DNA from: Edaphochlamys debaryana | Taxonomy: Eukaryota; Chlorophyta; Chlorophyceae; Chlamydomonadales | Direction: 5' to 3' | Assembly (NCBI GenBank): GCA_016858145.1 | Contig: JAEHOE010000092.1 | Span: 186,001 to 250,000, forward strand | Length of the DNA: 64,000 nt | In this document: piece by piece, positions 36,476-48,600 of the stretch | How positions within the stretch are numbered: position 1 is the stretch's first letter | How the letters are laid out: each line of letters opens with the position of its first letter | The notes under the pieces: generated by a model | The model's database searches: none | Seen by the model: the letters and a program-made list of their open reading frames with translations, nothing else | Told to the model about the DNA's origin: nothing | Program-made: the position numbers and the translations under genes

Positions 36476-38054
36476 ATGCCTGCAACGTTTAAAGTCGCGA
36501 ATAGCATCACGCTGCCCGTGCCCCTGGAACTGGCCGTGGAGCTGCTGGCGACCGCGGAGCACTTGGAGCGCGTGATACGGGCCTCCCCAGTCACCCTCGA
36601 GGTGACTTACAAAGGGGGGTCTTTGGGTGTGTGCCTATGCTGGAAGTCTAAGGGCGGAAGACGACGGAGGGGAAGCTGGCGGGACGCGGGGCAAACACGT
36701 CCGTGCGTGCACGAACCCTGGCCTCAGAGCGACCTTCCCATCGACCTCCCGCTGCATAGACGCGCCGTGCCTGAGCCGCTGCTGTGTGCCACTCTCAGGC
36801 TGCGTACTCCCCCGCTCCAAGCACGCCCCCGCCCCCGCCTTCCCTCACCCCCGCGTCCCTTCCCTTCAGCTCGGCGCCACCTGGCCTCGCGCCCATGTCC
36901 CTTCCTCTACCCTGCTCCTCCCGCCTTTCCCCCTCACAACCGCTTTCCTTCCTTCTCGCCGCCCAGGTCGGCCCCATCAGCACGGACGCAGAGGGCTGGA
37001 CGTGCGTGGAGTTCACCGAGTGCTCCTCCTGGCTTTGTGGGCTGGTGAGGACAGGCTCGGGTAGGGTCTGTAGATCCGGTAGATTCAGGACCTTATGTCC
37101 AGGATCCTGGATCCCATCCCAATCCTCTCTTGCGCCGAGTGCTCCACGTGGCTGTGTGGGCTGGTGAGGACGGGCTCTTGTGTGTTAAGCAACGAGGAAA
37201 CCGGAAGCAAGCAGAAAGCCCGGCGAGACCCCGAAGGCACGAGGCGCAAACTGCTCCCGACATACTGGAATGGGCTCTCGTGTGTGTGGGGAGGGAGGGG
37301 GCAGCAGGGCCCACAGCGTGACGGCTGGACGCTGGGTGGGTCAGACCTGGCACCACCTGGAGTAGGCTTTTGGACTCTGGCAAGTCACTGATGGCCCCAC
37401 CCGGAGATCTCTCCACCTGTGTTCCCATGCGAGCCTTCCCTCTCCCAGCTTTGAGGCAACCCCACAACAATGGCACGGACCCCTCCCTCCCCTTCTGCTG
37501 CCCCTTCACCGCAGGTCAAGATCCCCGTGCCGCTCCCAGGCCTCCCGCTGTGCCATTGCGCTCCCTGGCTAGGGAAAGCAGGCCCTCACACGCCTCCTCC
37601 CAAGCCCTTTCCTTACCTTACCCTTACCTCTCCCGTGCAGGTCAAGATCCCCGTGCCGCTCCAGGCGCGGCAGCGGTACGACCCCCAGCAGCGCCGCCTC
37701 ACCTACCTCTCCACCGCCAACAAGGGCATGGTCACCATCACCAAGACCCGCACCTTCCGCCCCGCTGGGGCGGACCAGCCCGCTCCTAGTGCCGGCGAGG
37801 CCAGCGAGACACGCGGCGCGGCTGAGGCCGGCGCGGGCGCGGGGTCAGCAACGGGTTCCCAAGGCGGCGGCGGAAGCGGCGGTCCCCCTGGCGGGGGCGG
37901 CGAGGGGGGCGCCAGCGGCATTGGCAGCGGCGCCACGCTGGTTGATGAGGAGATCAGCGGCACGTGCCCGCTGCTGCTGCTGCCCATCGTCAACGCAGAG
38001 GCCAGCCGGGCGCACAGGATCCACATGCAGGGCTTCCTGCGCATGTGCGACTGA
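36476..38054 (+). CDS. Small protein of unknown function
   Basis: Three exons: 36476-36601, 36967-37044, 37641-38054, phase 0 at each junction, 205 residues. The start has good context (AAACATGCC). Residues 1-42 (FKVANSITLPVPLELAVELL, then EHLERVI) and the block after a Gly-rich insert (CPLLLLPIVNAEASRAHRIH) look like a compact folded domain. The pattern of an amphipathic helix followed by strands ending EFTE and VKIPVP recalls START/SRPBCC-type lipid-binding proteins, but this is only a guess. A Gly/Ala/Ser-rich linker of about 60 residues interrupts the third exon. The single intron between exons 2 and 3 contains copies of both of its own exon edges. Confidence 0.7.
37022..37177 (+). repeat. 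Duplicated donor-side exon edge, exon 2 of the 36476 gene
   Basis: The exon 2 end with its GTGAGGAC donor (37021-37060) recurs at 37139-37177 with about 88% identity. Confidence 0.85.
37512..37666 (+). repeat. Duplicated acceptor-side exon edge, exon 3 of the 36476 gene
   Basis: The acceptor and first bases of exon 3 (37638-37666) are preceded by a near-identical copy at 37512-37540, differing by one inserted C that would shift the frame if that copy were used. Confidence 0.88.
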
Positions 38055-39463
38055 CGCTGCACAGACTGTACCGGTATGCCGGCGCGTTTCTTGACGGAAG
38101 AGGCCACCGGTGTGCAGGCACGAGGCACCGCTTCATGCTTGCGTGTCACTTGCGCATTCACGAGGAAGCCCTGGGGTGCCGGCGCCTCTTTCGAAGCGGT
38201 TGTAGCTAGCGGTGTGCGAAGGAGCCCGGAATGCCGCTTGAAGTGAGCGCTGAACGGAAGGAACCGCTGGTGCCCCACGTTCTGACGGTGCACTGCAAGG
38301 CAGCCGGGTTAAGGCTGATATTGTATGAGTTGCAAGTACGTGCGAGCGGGGGTGGGTATGTCGTTAAACGCCATGCTGAGGCCAGGGCACTGAACGCAAT
38401 GCCAAGGAACGTTCTGGGGGTTTGGCCATAAAAAAGCCCCGTTTGTCGGGGTCACAGACCGGGCTTCAAGTGCTCGGGCGGCGCCTGAGCAGCCATGGGC
38501 TTCAACTGGGCTTCAAGTGGGCTGGCTGCACCAGGCCGACTTCGGCGGCCGTGGATTTGGGACATGTGTCTGGCCTCGTGTTTTTGGCGAGTGTGGGGTT
38601 CATTCATCTGGCAGTTGACGCTTACTACTGACGGGCCAAACGATTGGGAAGGCTAGGGCCAGAAGTTGTAGCCAGCTCGCAATGGGTGCGTTTGGGTGCG
38701 GGGAGCGGGAAGGGCACGGGCAGTCCTCCGCCGGCGATGGCAGGCGGGAAGCCGGGAGGAGGCGAGAGGCGGGGCGAAGGAGCCCGTTGCAGGGAGGTAC
38801 GGCAGATGTTTAAGGCAAGGCCCGCTGGCTCCTCCCGTCTCCTCCCCAGCCCGCGCCCGCTGCTCTGGCTTTGACCTCGTGCATTACTTGATAGCGGTTC
38901 TGTGTGATTAGGGAGGGGGCTTCCCAGCTCTGCTGCTTGCGCGCCGCGGCGGCGACCGCGGGCAGGCTTCCGCGGAACAGGCAGCTAGGTGAGGCCTGGT
39001 AGAGCGCCCTTGGGCACCACTTGGTCCTGCTTTGGGTGTGCCTTACCATGTCATGCGACTTTGTATGCAAGCTGTTGTTTGCAGATGACCGCCCAAAGCA
39101 AAAGAAGCACTCTGGGCATGGGCACTCTGGGCATGTCAAGGGCGACGTCCGATATAGCCAGGCGCCCTGATTCACCCCAGTGCATAAAGCTTAAGGTCTA
39201 GTATCCATAGAACTGGCAGGGAGCGTGTGGCGCTTGCTGGCCGGACCCGGCCTTCGTGTCAAGTGCCGGCGGTCGTGTCGCAACGGGTGCGGAGTGGACT
39301 GGGGACGCCCTGGGAGCCCCCGACCACAGCCTCTTCACATACACAGACACTATACAAGCACTAGGTGCTCATTCCACAAAACGGTCCAAGCTCGCTGCAC
39401 TCGTAGCAGACCCGCGACGTGTGCACATCACCAAAGCCTCACGACCAAAGCGACACCACAAAC
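38055..39463. other. Intergenic region
   Basis: 3' UTR of the 36476 gene and promoter of the 39464 gene. No TGTAA was found near the upstream stop. No coding exon is supported. Confidence 0.5.
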
Positions 39464-41446
39464 ATGGCTCCAAACTTATCTCTGCAAGTCGAAGGCTCTC
39501 ACGCCCTGCCGCGTGAGGGCTCGGCCTGCGGGCTTCAGCAGGGGCTCGCGCATGCGCATGTCGGTGGCGCGACCACCGGCACGAGCCACAGCTTCACGCA
39601 CTCCACCGAGCCTGGCTTCAAGCCCGTTTACAACCTCAACAAGATGCAACAGCGCACGTCTTCGCCCGAGGGGTCGCTAGCGCCACCTTCCATGGACGCC
39701 CTCGTCGCGCAATGCCCAGCCCCGCGGTCTGCGTCGGGCTCCCCTGCGCTCTTTCTCGCCCCGAGGACTCCCGGGGCCCCATCTCACGCACCCGGCGCTG
39801 CTAGCGCCGCGCTCTTCGGTGCTCCTCGTGTGCGCCGCGCCTCCTTGCCCGCGGATGCCTCCTCAGTGAGTCCCCATGCGCTGATGCTACAGCCCGTGCG
39901 GGTGGGAAATCAGCGGCCCTGCTGCTCCGCAGTCTGGGCTCGAACATCGCTGACACTCCCACACGCCTCCTGCCCCTGCCCACAGGTTTTCTCAACCCCG
40001 GCGGCCCCGGCCATCCCTTGTCACAGCCCCGGCGCTGGCGGCCCCACCACGCCCGACCGCCCAGCCGACCGGCCCCGCCTCCCTGCGAGCCCCGCCTCGC
40101 CCCGCCTCCTCAGCTTCGGCCTCGCTTCGTCGCCCCGCCCGTCCCGACCGGCTTACGGACGAGGGACGAGCTCCGGCTGCCTCCTGCCCCCGCCCCCGGT
40201 GGAGATCTCGGCGACGGCCGTAGCCCAACCGGCCTCCAGCCCTCACCCCTCGGCAGCCCAGGCCCCTTCCTCCGCTGGCACGCCCCCCAGTGCCAGCTCC
40301 CAGCAGCCCTGCCGCCGGGACCTCCAGCCCCAGCCGAGCCTTCCCATCGTCGCTGAAGACGGCGTGCCCCTCCTGGAGAGCCTGACGTCCAGCCTCTCGG
40401 TCTTCGGCCCCGCCGCGGCCGCCGCGGCCGCCGCGGCCCTCGCCGTCCCGCCTGCGAGCTCCAGTACCAGTACCGCCGCCGCCAGCGCCGTCGCCGCCTC
40501 TCCAGCCTCTGCCGTCACCGTCACTCCCAAGCCCGCCGCTCACCGCTCGGCGGCAGCGGAGGCCAGCCGCTTCGGCATCCGAGGGGTGCTCTGCCCCCGC
40601 CCGAGCCTGGACCTCGTGTCCAGCCCCGATGTCCCTCAAGTGGCGGACCTCTCCTCAAGCCTGTCTGTCTTCGGCCCCGCCGCCGCCGCCGCCGCTGCTG
40701 CCACCGCCGTTGCGGTCGCTGCGCAGAGCGCACGTCCCGCCATCGCCACCGCCCGCGCAACCTCCCGCCGCTCAGCCGCTGAGGAGGCCAGCCCCTTCGG
40801 CATCCGGGGCGTGGTGTGCAACCGCCCGAGCCTGCCTCTTGTGACCGGCCCGAGCACCCCCCACGCGGACAGCCTTCCCTGCAGCCTATCTGCGTTTGGC
40901 CCCGCCGCCGCCGCTGCCGCAGCCGCCGTGCCGGCCCTGAGCTCCAGCTCCGCCGCCGCCACTGCCGCCGCCGCGACCGCCGCGCTCGCCGCCCAGCGCA
41001 GCACGCTGCCCGGCTGCCTGGCGCTGCCGTCCCTCGCCGCCGCCGACTGCTGCCGCCTTGCCGCCCTCGCCGCCGACTCCTCCCGGGCCCTGCTCAGCCG
41101 CCTTGACCCCACCACCAACGCCACCTGCACCACCGCCGCGGCCAGCGCCGGTTACGGGCCAGCTGCTACCAGCAGCAGCTCAGCCGAAGGGTCCTCCGCC
41201 AGCTGCTGCTCCGGCTCCGGCTCTGGCGGTAGTATCGACTGCTGCGGCAGTGTCTGCAGCTGCCGCCGCTCTCTGCTGGGCAGCTGTGGGGGCAGCTGTG
41301 GGGGCGGCAGCAGCGGCGGCAGCTTTTGGGTAACGGAGCGGGAGGCGGAGGAGGCGGGGTACGGGGGGGTGCTGCCGGGGGGCTGCGGCCTGGGGCTGGT
41401 GGTCGCGTGGCTGGCGGCGGCGGAGGCGGCGTGCGGGAGGGGGTGA
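39464..41446 (+). CDS. Low-complexity protein with three SLSVFGP-polyalanine modules
   Basis: I chose the ATG at 39464 for its strong algal start context (CACAAACATGGCT) rather than the upstream in-frame start. A 120-base in-frame intron (39866-39985, GTGAGT to CCCACAG) is likely, giving 620 residues; unspliced it would be 660. No known domain is recognised. The protein is Ser/Ala/Pro-rich with an RRASLP phosphosite-like motif. Three degenerate modules (near 40381, 40647 and 40871) each have SL-x-x-SLS-[VA]-FGP followed by eight or more alanines. Two carry an upstream FGIRGV with a nearby RPSL. The C-terminus is rich in Cys, Gly and Ser. Regularly spaced short motifs in disordered sequence suggest a binding scaffold, but function is unknown. 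Confidence 0.65.
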   Translation: MAPNLSLQVEGSHALPREGSACGLQQGLAHAHVGGATTGTSHSFTHSTEPGFKPVYNLNKMQQRTSSPEGSLAPPSMDALVAQCPAPRSASGSPALFLAPRTPGAPSHAPGAASAALFGAPRVRRASLPADASSVSPHALMLQPVRVGNQRPCCSAVWARTSLTLPHASCPCPQVFSTPAAPAIPCHSPGAGGPTTPDRPADRPRLPASPASPRLLSFGLASSPRPSRPAYGRGTSSGCLLPPPPVEISATAVAQPASSPHPSAAQAPSSAGTPPSASSQQPCRRDLQPQPSLPIVAEDGVPLLESLTSSLSVFGPAAAAAAAAALAVPPASSSTSTAAASAVAASPASAVTVTPKPAAHRSAAAEASRFGIRGVLCPRPSLDLVSSPDVPQVADLSSSLSVFGPAAAAAAAATAVAVAAQSARPAIATARATSRRSAAEEASPFGIRGVVCNRPSLPLVTGPSTPHADSLPCSLSAFGPAAAAAAAAVPALSSSSAAATAAAATAALAAQRSTLPGCLALPSLAAADCCRLAALAADSSRALLSRLDPTTNATCTTAAASAGYGPAATSSSSAEGSSASCCSGSGSGGSIDCCGSVCSCRRSLLGSCGGSCGGGSSGGSFWVTEREAEEAGYGGVLPGGCGLGLVVAWLAAAEAACGRG

Positions 41447-42655
41447 CGGTCCTGTAGGAGGGGAAGGGTGAGCTAGAGTTGGACTGCTTGATGAAGGAAA
41501 GGACGGGGGATGAACGTTGCAGGGCAACAAAGGCCGAGCGTTGCTTGGCGCTAGCAGGTTTCCCGCGTTGCCGCCATGCGTGAGGAAGGCGTCTGCATGG
41601 GGCCGTAACAGTAAGGGCGAACGAGAAGGGCGGGGGCGCTAGGACGGTGAGCAACCCCTACATGCGCCGCCTCAACTGGGGCGGCTGTCCACCAATGTCG
41701 TCGGGGGATGGGAAGTGCATATGTCGAACGGTTATGAGCGAGGACGGTTGATGGGCGAGGAGGTTGTTGTGCGGGACGCGCTTGGGCGCACTTGTAGTTT
41801 GCAGAGCCCCGGCCTGGGGCCGGCATGGCGGATGGGCAGATACGCACGACTGGACGGGCTCACCCCTGTAATGTGAATGCAAGTCTGCGTAACGGCATCC
41901 TGATTTTCACAAACAGTTGCCCCAGGGGTGCCCTGCAGCAATGCACGGGTTGTTTTGGTGCTCGACGGGCCGGGGGCGCGCTCTGCCCTGCCCTGTTCAG
42001 GGTGCACGTGCAAGCTGTGCCCTGCTGTGTCAGCCAGGCCAACAGCAGGCGGCACGGCAGGTCTCAGGCGTCAAGGTTATGGTAACCTCAGCGGTTGGCG
42101 GCCAATGCGGCAGACTTTGGCACGTCCCGGCACACTAATGACCTTGGCCTGGCCTGCCCCGGGGGCTGGGCTGTTTGAGTGACATGCCCAGCAGGGTTCC
42201 GTTCACCTGTATGCTTACTTGGATATGGGTGCCGTGGCTCGGTGGCATGTGCCGAGGCTGGGCGCTGGGTTCAGCCTTGCCCGGTTTGAAGGCAGAGCCG
42301 CACCTCCGCCGTGTACATGCCGTGCGTGCGTGCCAGCATGCTCAGTTGGTAGCCAGGCGGGCCACTGCGCGCCAGTCTTTCCTCAGCGGGGGCCTGCACT
42401 CCCGGGACTGTCTGCAGCACACGGCGATGTGTGCCGCGGTTGGGCTCACCGGGGCACGTCGAGAGCCGCCTGACAACCCGCCTGACCCCGGCCACGCGGC
42501 CCCGCCTAAGACGACGACCCGTACGGCCGGCGTTCCAACCGAGTCAGCCGTCCACTCTCCTTCCACACCCCAGGGATACGCCCAAAGGAATACAACTTAT
42601 AGGGCCTATTAACTGAGCTTACGCGCAACGCGAGGCGGTGTTCTATGCGGGTGCA
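41447..42655. other. Intergenic region
   Basis: 3' UTR of the preceding gene, then the presumed promoter and 5' UTR of the TRP-like channel gene. No gene is supported here. Confidence 0.5.
41867..41871 (+). terminator. Candidate TGTAA poly(A) signal
   Basis: TGTAA lies 421 bases past the stop at 41446, a normal 3' UTR length for volvocine genes. Confidence 0.5.
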
Positions 42656-45600
42656 ATGCGGCCCACCTCCCCACGTATCGCGGATAGTTCCGTCGCTAGA
42701 GCTTCATTAGACAGCGCTTTGATGCTGAAAGCCAAAACGACACCTAGCATAGATGGCTGGACTTACCCCGAAGGCGGCAACATGTCCAAGCCCGGCAACC
42801 GCGGCTCGGGAGTCATCTCGATGGCTTCGAGCGAAGCCGTAATTAGACCAGCGACACCCGGTCTGGGGAATGTCGAAACTGGACTCGTCGACCTCGTGGT
42901 CTCCGCCGGAGAGGGACTGGGGAGCTTGGAGCGCAGCCAGGTCAAAGTCTTCAGCTACATGAAGCCGCGCGAACGCTTGTGGAACGACAAGAACGTTCCA
43001 TCGGGCGACGTCGGAGACCAGCTGAGCAGGCTGGTGGGAGGACCGCCAAGCCCAATTTTCGGGTTCACAGCGTTCGGTGGGTACGCGCCCGCGTGACCTG
43101 AGCCCGACTGGAACGTGGATGTGACCAGCGTTCACAAGATCTCTTCCGGGTCGCTGGGATGTGCACTCGAGCCTCGAGGGAACACAGGCCGTTGGGACGC
43201 GTCGCTCCCAGCCCGTCCCGCGTCCGCGGGCTGCGCCCTCCGACTCCCCCAGGTCCGCGGGAGCCCCGCGCGGGCCCCTGCCCCCCTCCCCCTCCCCTCC
43301 CCTCCCCTGTTCAACCCTTACCAAACCCTTCCCCGCGTGCACGCAACCCCCCGCCGCCTCCGCCTCCACCCCGCCCCCTACCCAACCCTGCCCCTTTCAC
43401 AGGCGCGCACTACGCCAGCACCCAGGCCGACTACATCACCGCCACCTTCACGGAGCGCGCGGACGTGTTCGTGCTGCTCAGCTGCGACGTGCTGGCGCCT
43501 GCGTGGCTCATCGAGGGCTTCACGCTCATCGGAGCGGTCACCACTTCGGTGAGCAACCCCCCCCCCCCCCCCCCCAGCTTCAAACCCCCCCCCCCCTCCC
43601 CCCCCCCCCCCCCCACGACTCCCAGGCTCATGCGAGCAGCCCTTCACACCCGCCTCCCTCGTGAAGGCCAGAGAAGGCCAGAAGACGGGCAGGCTTATTA
43701 CTTCCTCCGCCGCCCCAAACCCTTCCTTCCTGTGCCCTGCCTCACCCGTCCCCACCCCGCAACCCCCGAACTCTTCCCCCCACGCCCGTCCGCACGTCCG
43801 CAGGGCGAGCGCAATTCGCGGTGGACCAGCTACGACGCGCCCGGGCACTACAAGCAGGGGCTGCTGGCGCTGGCGCGGACGGGCGCGGGCTTCAGCTGCT
43901 GCGGCTTCGACCTCAAGGTCGGGTGGGGGGGGGCAGAGGGGCGGCGGGTGTGTGGGGTGCGGGGTGAGCGCGGGCCTGGGGCAGGGAGGGCATAGAGGGT
44001 GGAAAGAGCGTGCCGGGCGCTTGACAAACCTGGTCATCCTTCCCCCCTCCCCTTCTCTCCTCCTCTTCACGCCCTCCCTGCCACCAGGTCGGCGCCGACG
44101 GTGACGTCAGCGCCGAGTCGGACCCCGTGGGCGGCGGCGCCGGCGAGAACGCGGCGCTGCCCGCCACCGCTGAGCGGCTGAGCGTGTGGAAGCGCAAGGC
44201 GGCGTGCGACCCGGGCACCGCCTGCCCCTTTGGCGGCACCGAGGGGGTGCTCCCGGAGGATACCACCTACCTCTTTGCGTGGCGCCTGCTGGGGCCGGCG
44301 CCGGCGGGGGTGGCGGGGCACAAGGCGCTGCAGGTGGGGGGAGGTGGTGAGGGGGGGGGGGGGGGCGAAGGGCGGGGGCAGGGGAGGAGGGCGTGTGAAG
44401 GGCTGCTCGCATGAGGGCGTGTGTGGTTCGCCGACGCGTCAGCCGGGGGAGTGTGGTGGGGGGAAGCGTGGCGGGGCACAAGGCGCTGCAGGTGGTGGGT
44501 GCGGTGGCGGAGGTAGTGGGGATGAAGGAAAGGGAGCGGGGGCAAGCACTCGAGTGCAAAAGCCATGCAAGACCCGAGCTTGTTCATCTCCAACCACCCT
44601 CTTCATCCCCATTCTCCCTCCCCCCACCCCCACCCCCACCCCCTAGCCCACGGAGCTCCGCGGTGCTGACCGCCACACGCTGCTGCGCTCCATCGCGAGG
44701 GCCGCGGGCGGGGGGCTGCACCAGCTGCAGGTGGCGGTGTATCGGCACAGGTGGGGGCGGGGGTGGGGGGTACTGGGGTGCGGGTGGGGGGAATGAGAAG
44801 TGGATGGGCAGGTGCGGACCGCGGGCGGTGCTAGAAAAGGGCTTTAACGTGTGCTTCAGCGTGTGTCTTCTGCCGCGGACCATAATAACTCCCTAGTTTG
44901 ACGGCCCGACGCGCGCAGGGAGGCTGCCGAGGCGCAGGGCTGGTCGGAGCCGTCCTACCGCTCCTCCGCCACCGGCCGCCCCCTGACCGCATACAGCGGC
45001 CTGCGCGAGGCGGCATGGCTGGTGGAGCAGGTGGGGAGGGGGGCGTCGGGTGTGTGTGGCGGTGGGGGCGGTGGATGTGTGAAGGTCGTGTTCAAGGATT
45101 GCCTGGCAGGGAGGGAACTTGGCGCAGAGGAGGCGGGGATGAGGGTAAGGGTGTAAACGGCGTGCTGCGACAGGTGCTGGTAGACTCAGGGTTGGGACAT
45201 GCTTTGTGCACTGCCTCTGTCGTACCGCCTCTCAACCCCTCGCCCCCTTCCCCCCCCCTATTGCTTGTTGGGTAAGGGCGCTGAGCTGGCACCCCAGCTG
45301 GGCCGACTGCTGCTGCTGCGCTGTACGGACCACACGCTGTCGTACAGCGGCTACGTGGACGAGGTGCACTTTGTGCTGTCGTACGTCGTACGGACGCGCA
45401 ACCCGCTGGCCACGTGCCTGGCCTGGGCGGCAGAGCTGCGTGCGGCGGCGGGGAAGGACCCCCTTCACAGCCTCAAGTGGCGGTGGGAAGGGGGGAGGAG
45501 CTGGGGGAAAGCGGAAGGGGGGCGGAGGCTGGTGGGGCGGGCGTGGCCCTGCCTGGCGGCTGGACCCGCTCCCCAGCGCCAAAACCACTTCCAGGGCCCT

Positions 45601-48600
45601 GAAGATGCTCCTCCCTCCCTCCCCCCCCTCACCTCCCTGTCAGGACCATGGCCGACCAGCTGTGTGAGGCGGCCGTGCTGCTGCTGGAGCCCGCGGCCCG
45701 CTTCGTCACCTCCTCCTGGACCCGGCCCCTGCCCGACACGGCCGCCGGCCTGCGCGCCGCGCTGGACCCCCCCGGCGACCCCACCTCGGTCAACGACGCC
45801 TCCCCCCTGCAGCTGGCCATGGACCTGGAGCACGTGCCCTTCCTCGAGGCGCCCAGGTGCGCGTGACTAATTGTCGTACGTGCCGGTGGTTGGTTTTGGT
45901 TGATGGGGGTTGAGTCAGGCATGGGTTGTGGGGACCCTAGCCCCCTTGTCGGTGCTTGCCTCTTCCAGCCCTCTCCCCCCCACACACTCTTCAACCCCCC
46001 CCCTTCCCCTTCCTCCCCCCCTCCCCCCGCTTATGAGCTTCAAACACCCCCCCTCCCCCCCCTCCCCCTCCCCTTACCCAACAGCGTGGAGCGCATGATG
46101 CGCGACCGCTGGATGGGCATCGGCACCAGCCGCTGGATCGGGTCCGACACGGGCACGTCGTACGGCCGGGACAGCCGCGAGTCGGACGCGACGCTGGGCC
46201 CGCTGGTGCGTGCGGCGGTCAGCGCATCGCGGCTGCTGGACAGTGCCTCTTTCAACACGCCCTGCGGCCGATGGCTGGTGCGCCTGGCGTTCGAGGTGCT
46301 GTTCCTGTACGTCTTCCACTGCGTGCAGCTGGCGGACGGTGGGGCCCTGGGGCTGGGGCTTGGGGTGGATGAAGAGGGGGTGGGGGTGGCCAGGCTGGAC
46401 AGGGAGGGAGGGAGGTGGGCAGTAACGCATGGGGCAGTGCGGGGGTGCGTGTGTTCCTCTGCGTGCAGCTGGCGGACGGTGATTCGCATTGCCAATCGGG
46501 ACTTGGTGGAGGTGACAGCGGAAGTGACAGGACAGGGGACTGGGGGTACTGACCGGGGACCGGGGGCACCCGCACATTCTCCAACTCTCTCGCTCTCCCC
46601 CGTCGCCCTCTCCCCCACCCCCAGACGAGTCCATACTGACGTGGCAGCAGATCATGTTCCTCATCTACCTGGGCAGCTGGGCCATCGAGTACGGCCAGGC
46701 AAGCGCGGATCTGGTTGCTGGGGGGGGCGGAGCTTGGCATGCCGATCCCTGCCCCACCACACCCGCCTTCCCTTACCCCCCTTTCCTGCCTCCCTCCCCG
46801 GAACAATCCGCAGGAGTTCTTCTTCCTCCACAATGCACGGCTGGGGTCGTACTTCGCTGACGCCTTCAACGTGCTCGACCTCATAACGTGGCTGGTGGGG
46901 GGGGGGGGGGCGAGGGAGGGCGGGGCGTTAGGTAGGTTGCCTTCCCACCCCTGGCAGGGTGGCGCTGAGCGCGGGGGGCCAGCGATGAAGGGGCGTGGAG
47001 CGGGCTGCTCCCAAACTTTGTTCCATCTTGACCACCGTCCTCGACCCCCCCCCCCCCACCCCACACACACAGGTCCTAGCCACTTCCACGGGGCTCTACA
47101 TCGCCGTGGCCCAGGGCGTGGGTGTGGTCGTGGGGCCGTCGGTGAGTGGGTGCGGAGGGGTGGGGGTGGGGGGCGAAGGGGCGCACCAAAGAGACATAGA
47201 TGCCCGAACCCTTCCCCTGGCCCCTTGCTCCCGTCTTTCCGACTGCTTCCTCATCCCATTGGTGCTCCTCACGCGCGTACACACTGCATGCTTACCTCTC
47301 TGCCCTCGCCTCCCCCCCCCCTCTCAGGGGGTGCTGGTGGCCAAGGACATCTTCACCAACATGTCGGCCGTGTTCGTGTGGGCCCGGCTGCTGCAGTACG
47401 CCGTACCGCTGTACGACAGCATCGGCAGCATGCTCATGGCCGTGGGGCGCATGGTGGTGGAGGTGGGCCTTGAGGATGGGGGGGGAGAGGGGAGAGGAGG
47501 GATAGAGGGCCTTGGGGGAGGGCGGGCGTGCTTGAGGGAGATAGCGCATGCAAGCAGCTCAGAGGGGTTGGGGGTGGTTGGCACCGCCGGCGCACCGCGC
47601 TTAGGGTCCAAGCGAGGTATCCCCTTCCACCCCCTTGCTCCTGTGCCCCTCCATCCCCCCTCCCCCCCCCCCAGGTCCTCAAGTTCGCCGTACTGTGCGC
47701 CATGCTGCTCACCGGCGTCACATTCGCGCTGTACGGCATGTTCAGGTGCGCACCCAACTGCCGTACATGCGCATGCCAGTGGCTACCGTACTCGGGCGTC
47801 TTATCGGGCCGACTTCAAGCCCGCTCTCCTTCAAACCGGCCCCCTCACCCGGTACACCCCACCCCACCCCCGCGGCCCCTCGAACAGGAACCGTTCCGTA
47901 CCCGAGCTGGCGTCCTTCCCCAACGTCATGCTGTGGCTCTTCCGTACGTTCGTCGGCGAGACCATGTTTGACCTGTACACCGAGGAGGAGGAAACCGCGT
48001 ACAACCTGTACGGCAACATCGTAACCCTACTGTACACCTTCATGGCCGCCATCGTACTGGCCAACCTGCTCATCGCCATCATGGTCGCGCACTTCCAGCC
48101 CGACAAGGTGCGAAATACAATTATGGACTTCCGAGGGAGCAAGGCAGAACGGGCAGGCGTTCTAACAAGGAGGGACATCAAGGGTTGTTCGCTGGGTTGT
48201 GCTCTTTCCCCTCTCTCCTTCTACCGCCTTCCCTCTACACAAATCCCCCCCCTTAACCCCCTCCCCCTCCCCCACCCCCCCACCCCCCCACCCCCTCCCC
48301 AGGCCCGCGGCCGCTCCGTGCTCCAGTTCGGCCGCGCGCTCAAGCGCTACGAGTTCCTGGTGGAGCACAGCCTGCTGTGCGCGCCCTTCACGCCGCTGCT
48401 GGTGGGGGCGGGCAGCAAGGGCAAGGACTTGGTTGCCGAAAGCGCGCTGACAGGGTTGCCAAAGTTGTCTTCCCGCTCTAATCTCTAAACCTCTCGCCCC
48501 CCGCCCCCCCCCCCCCCTTGCCCTGCCCACAGGTGATCCTGCAGACCCTGCTCCCCAGCGGCAAGCGCCAGGGCTCCTCCCTGCCCACCGGCAGCGACGC

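Noticed and set aside
42707..43369. Minus-strand 220-codon frame
   Set aside because: Antisense to TRP exon 1; the plus strand has the phase-compatible donor and continues the protein.
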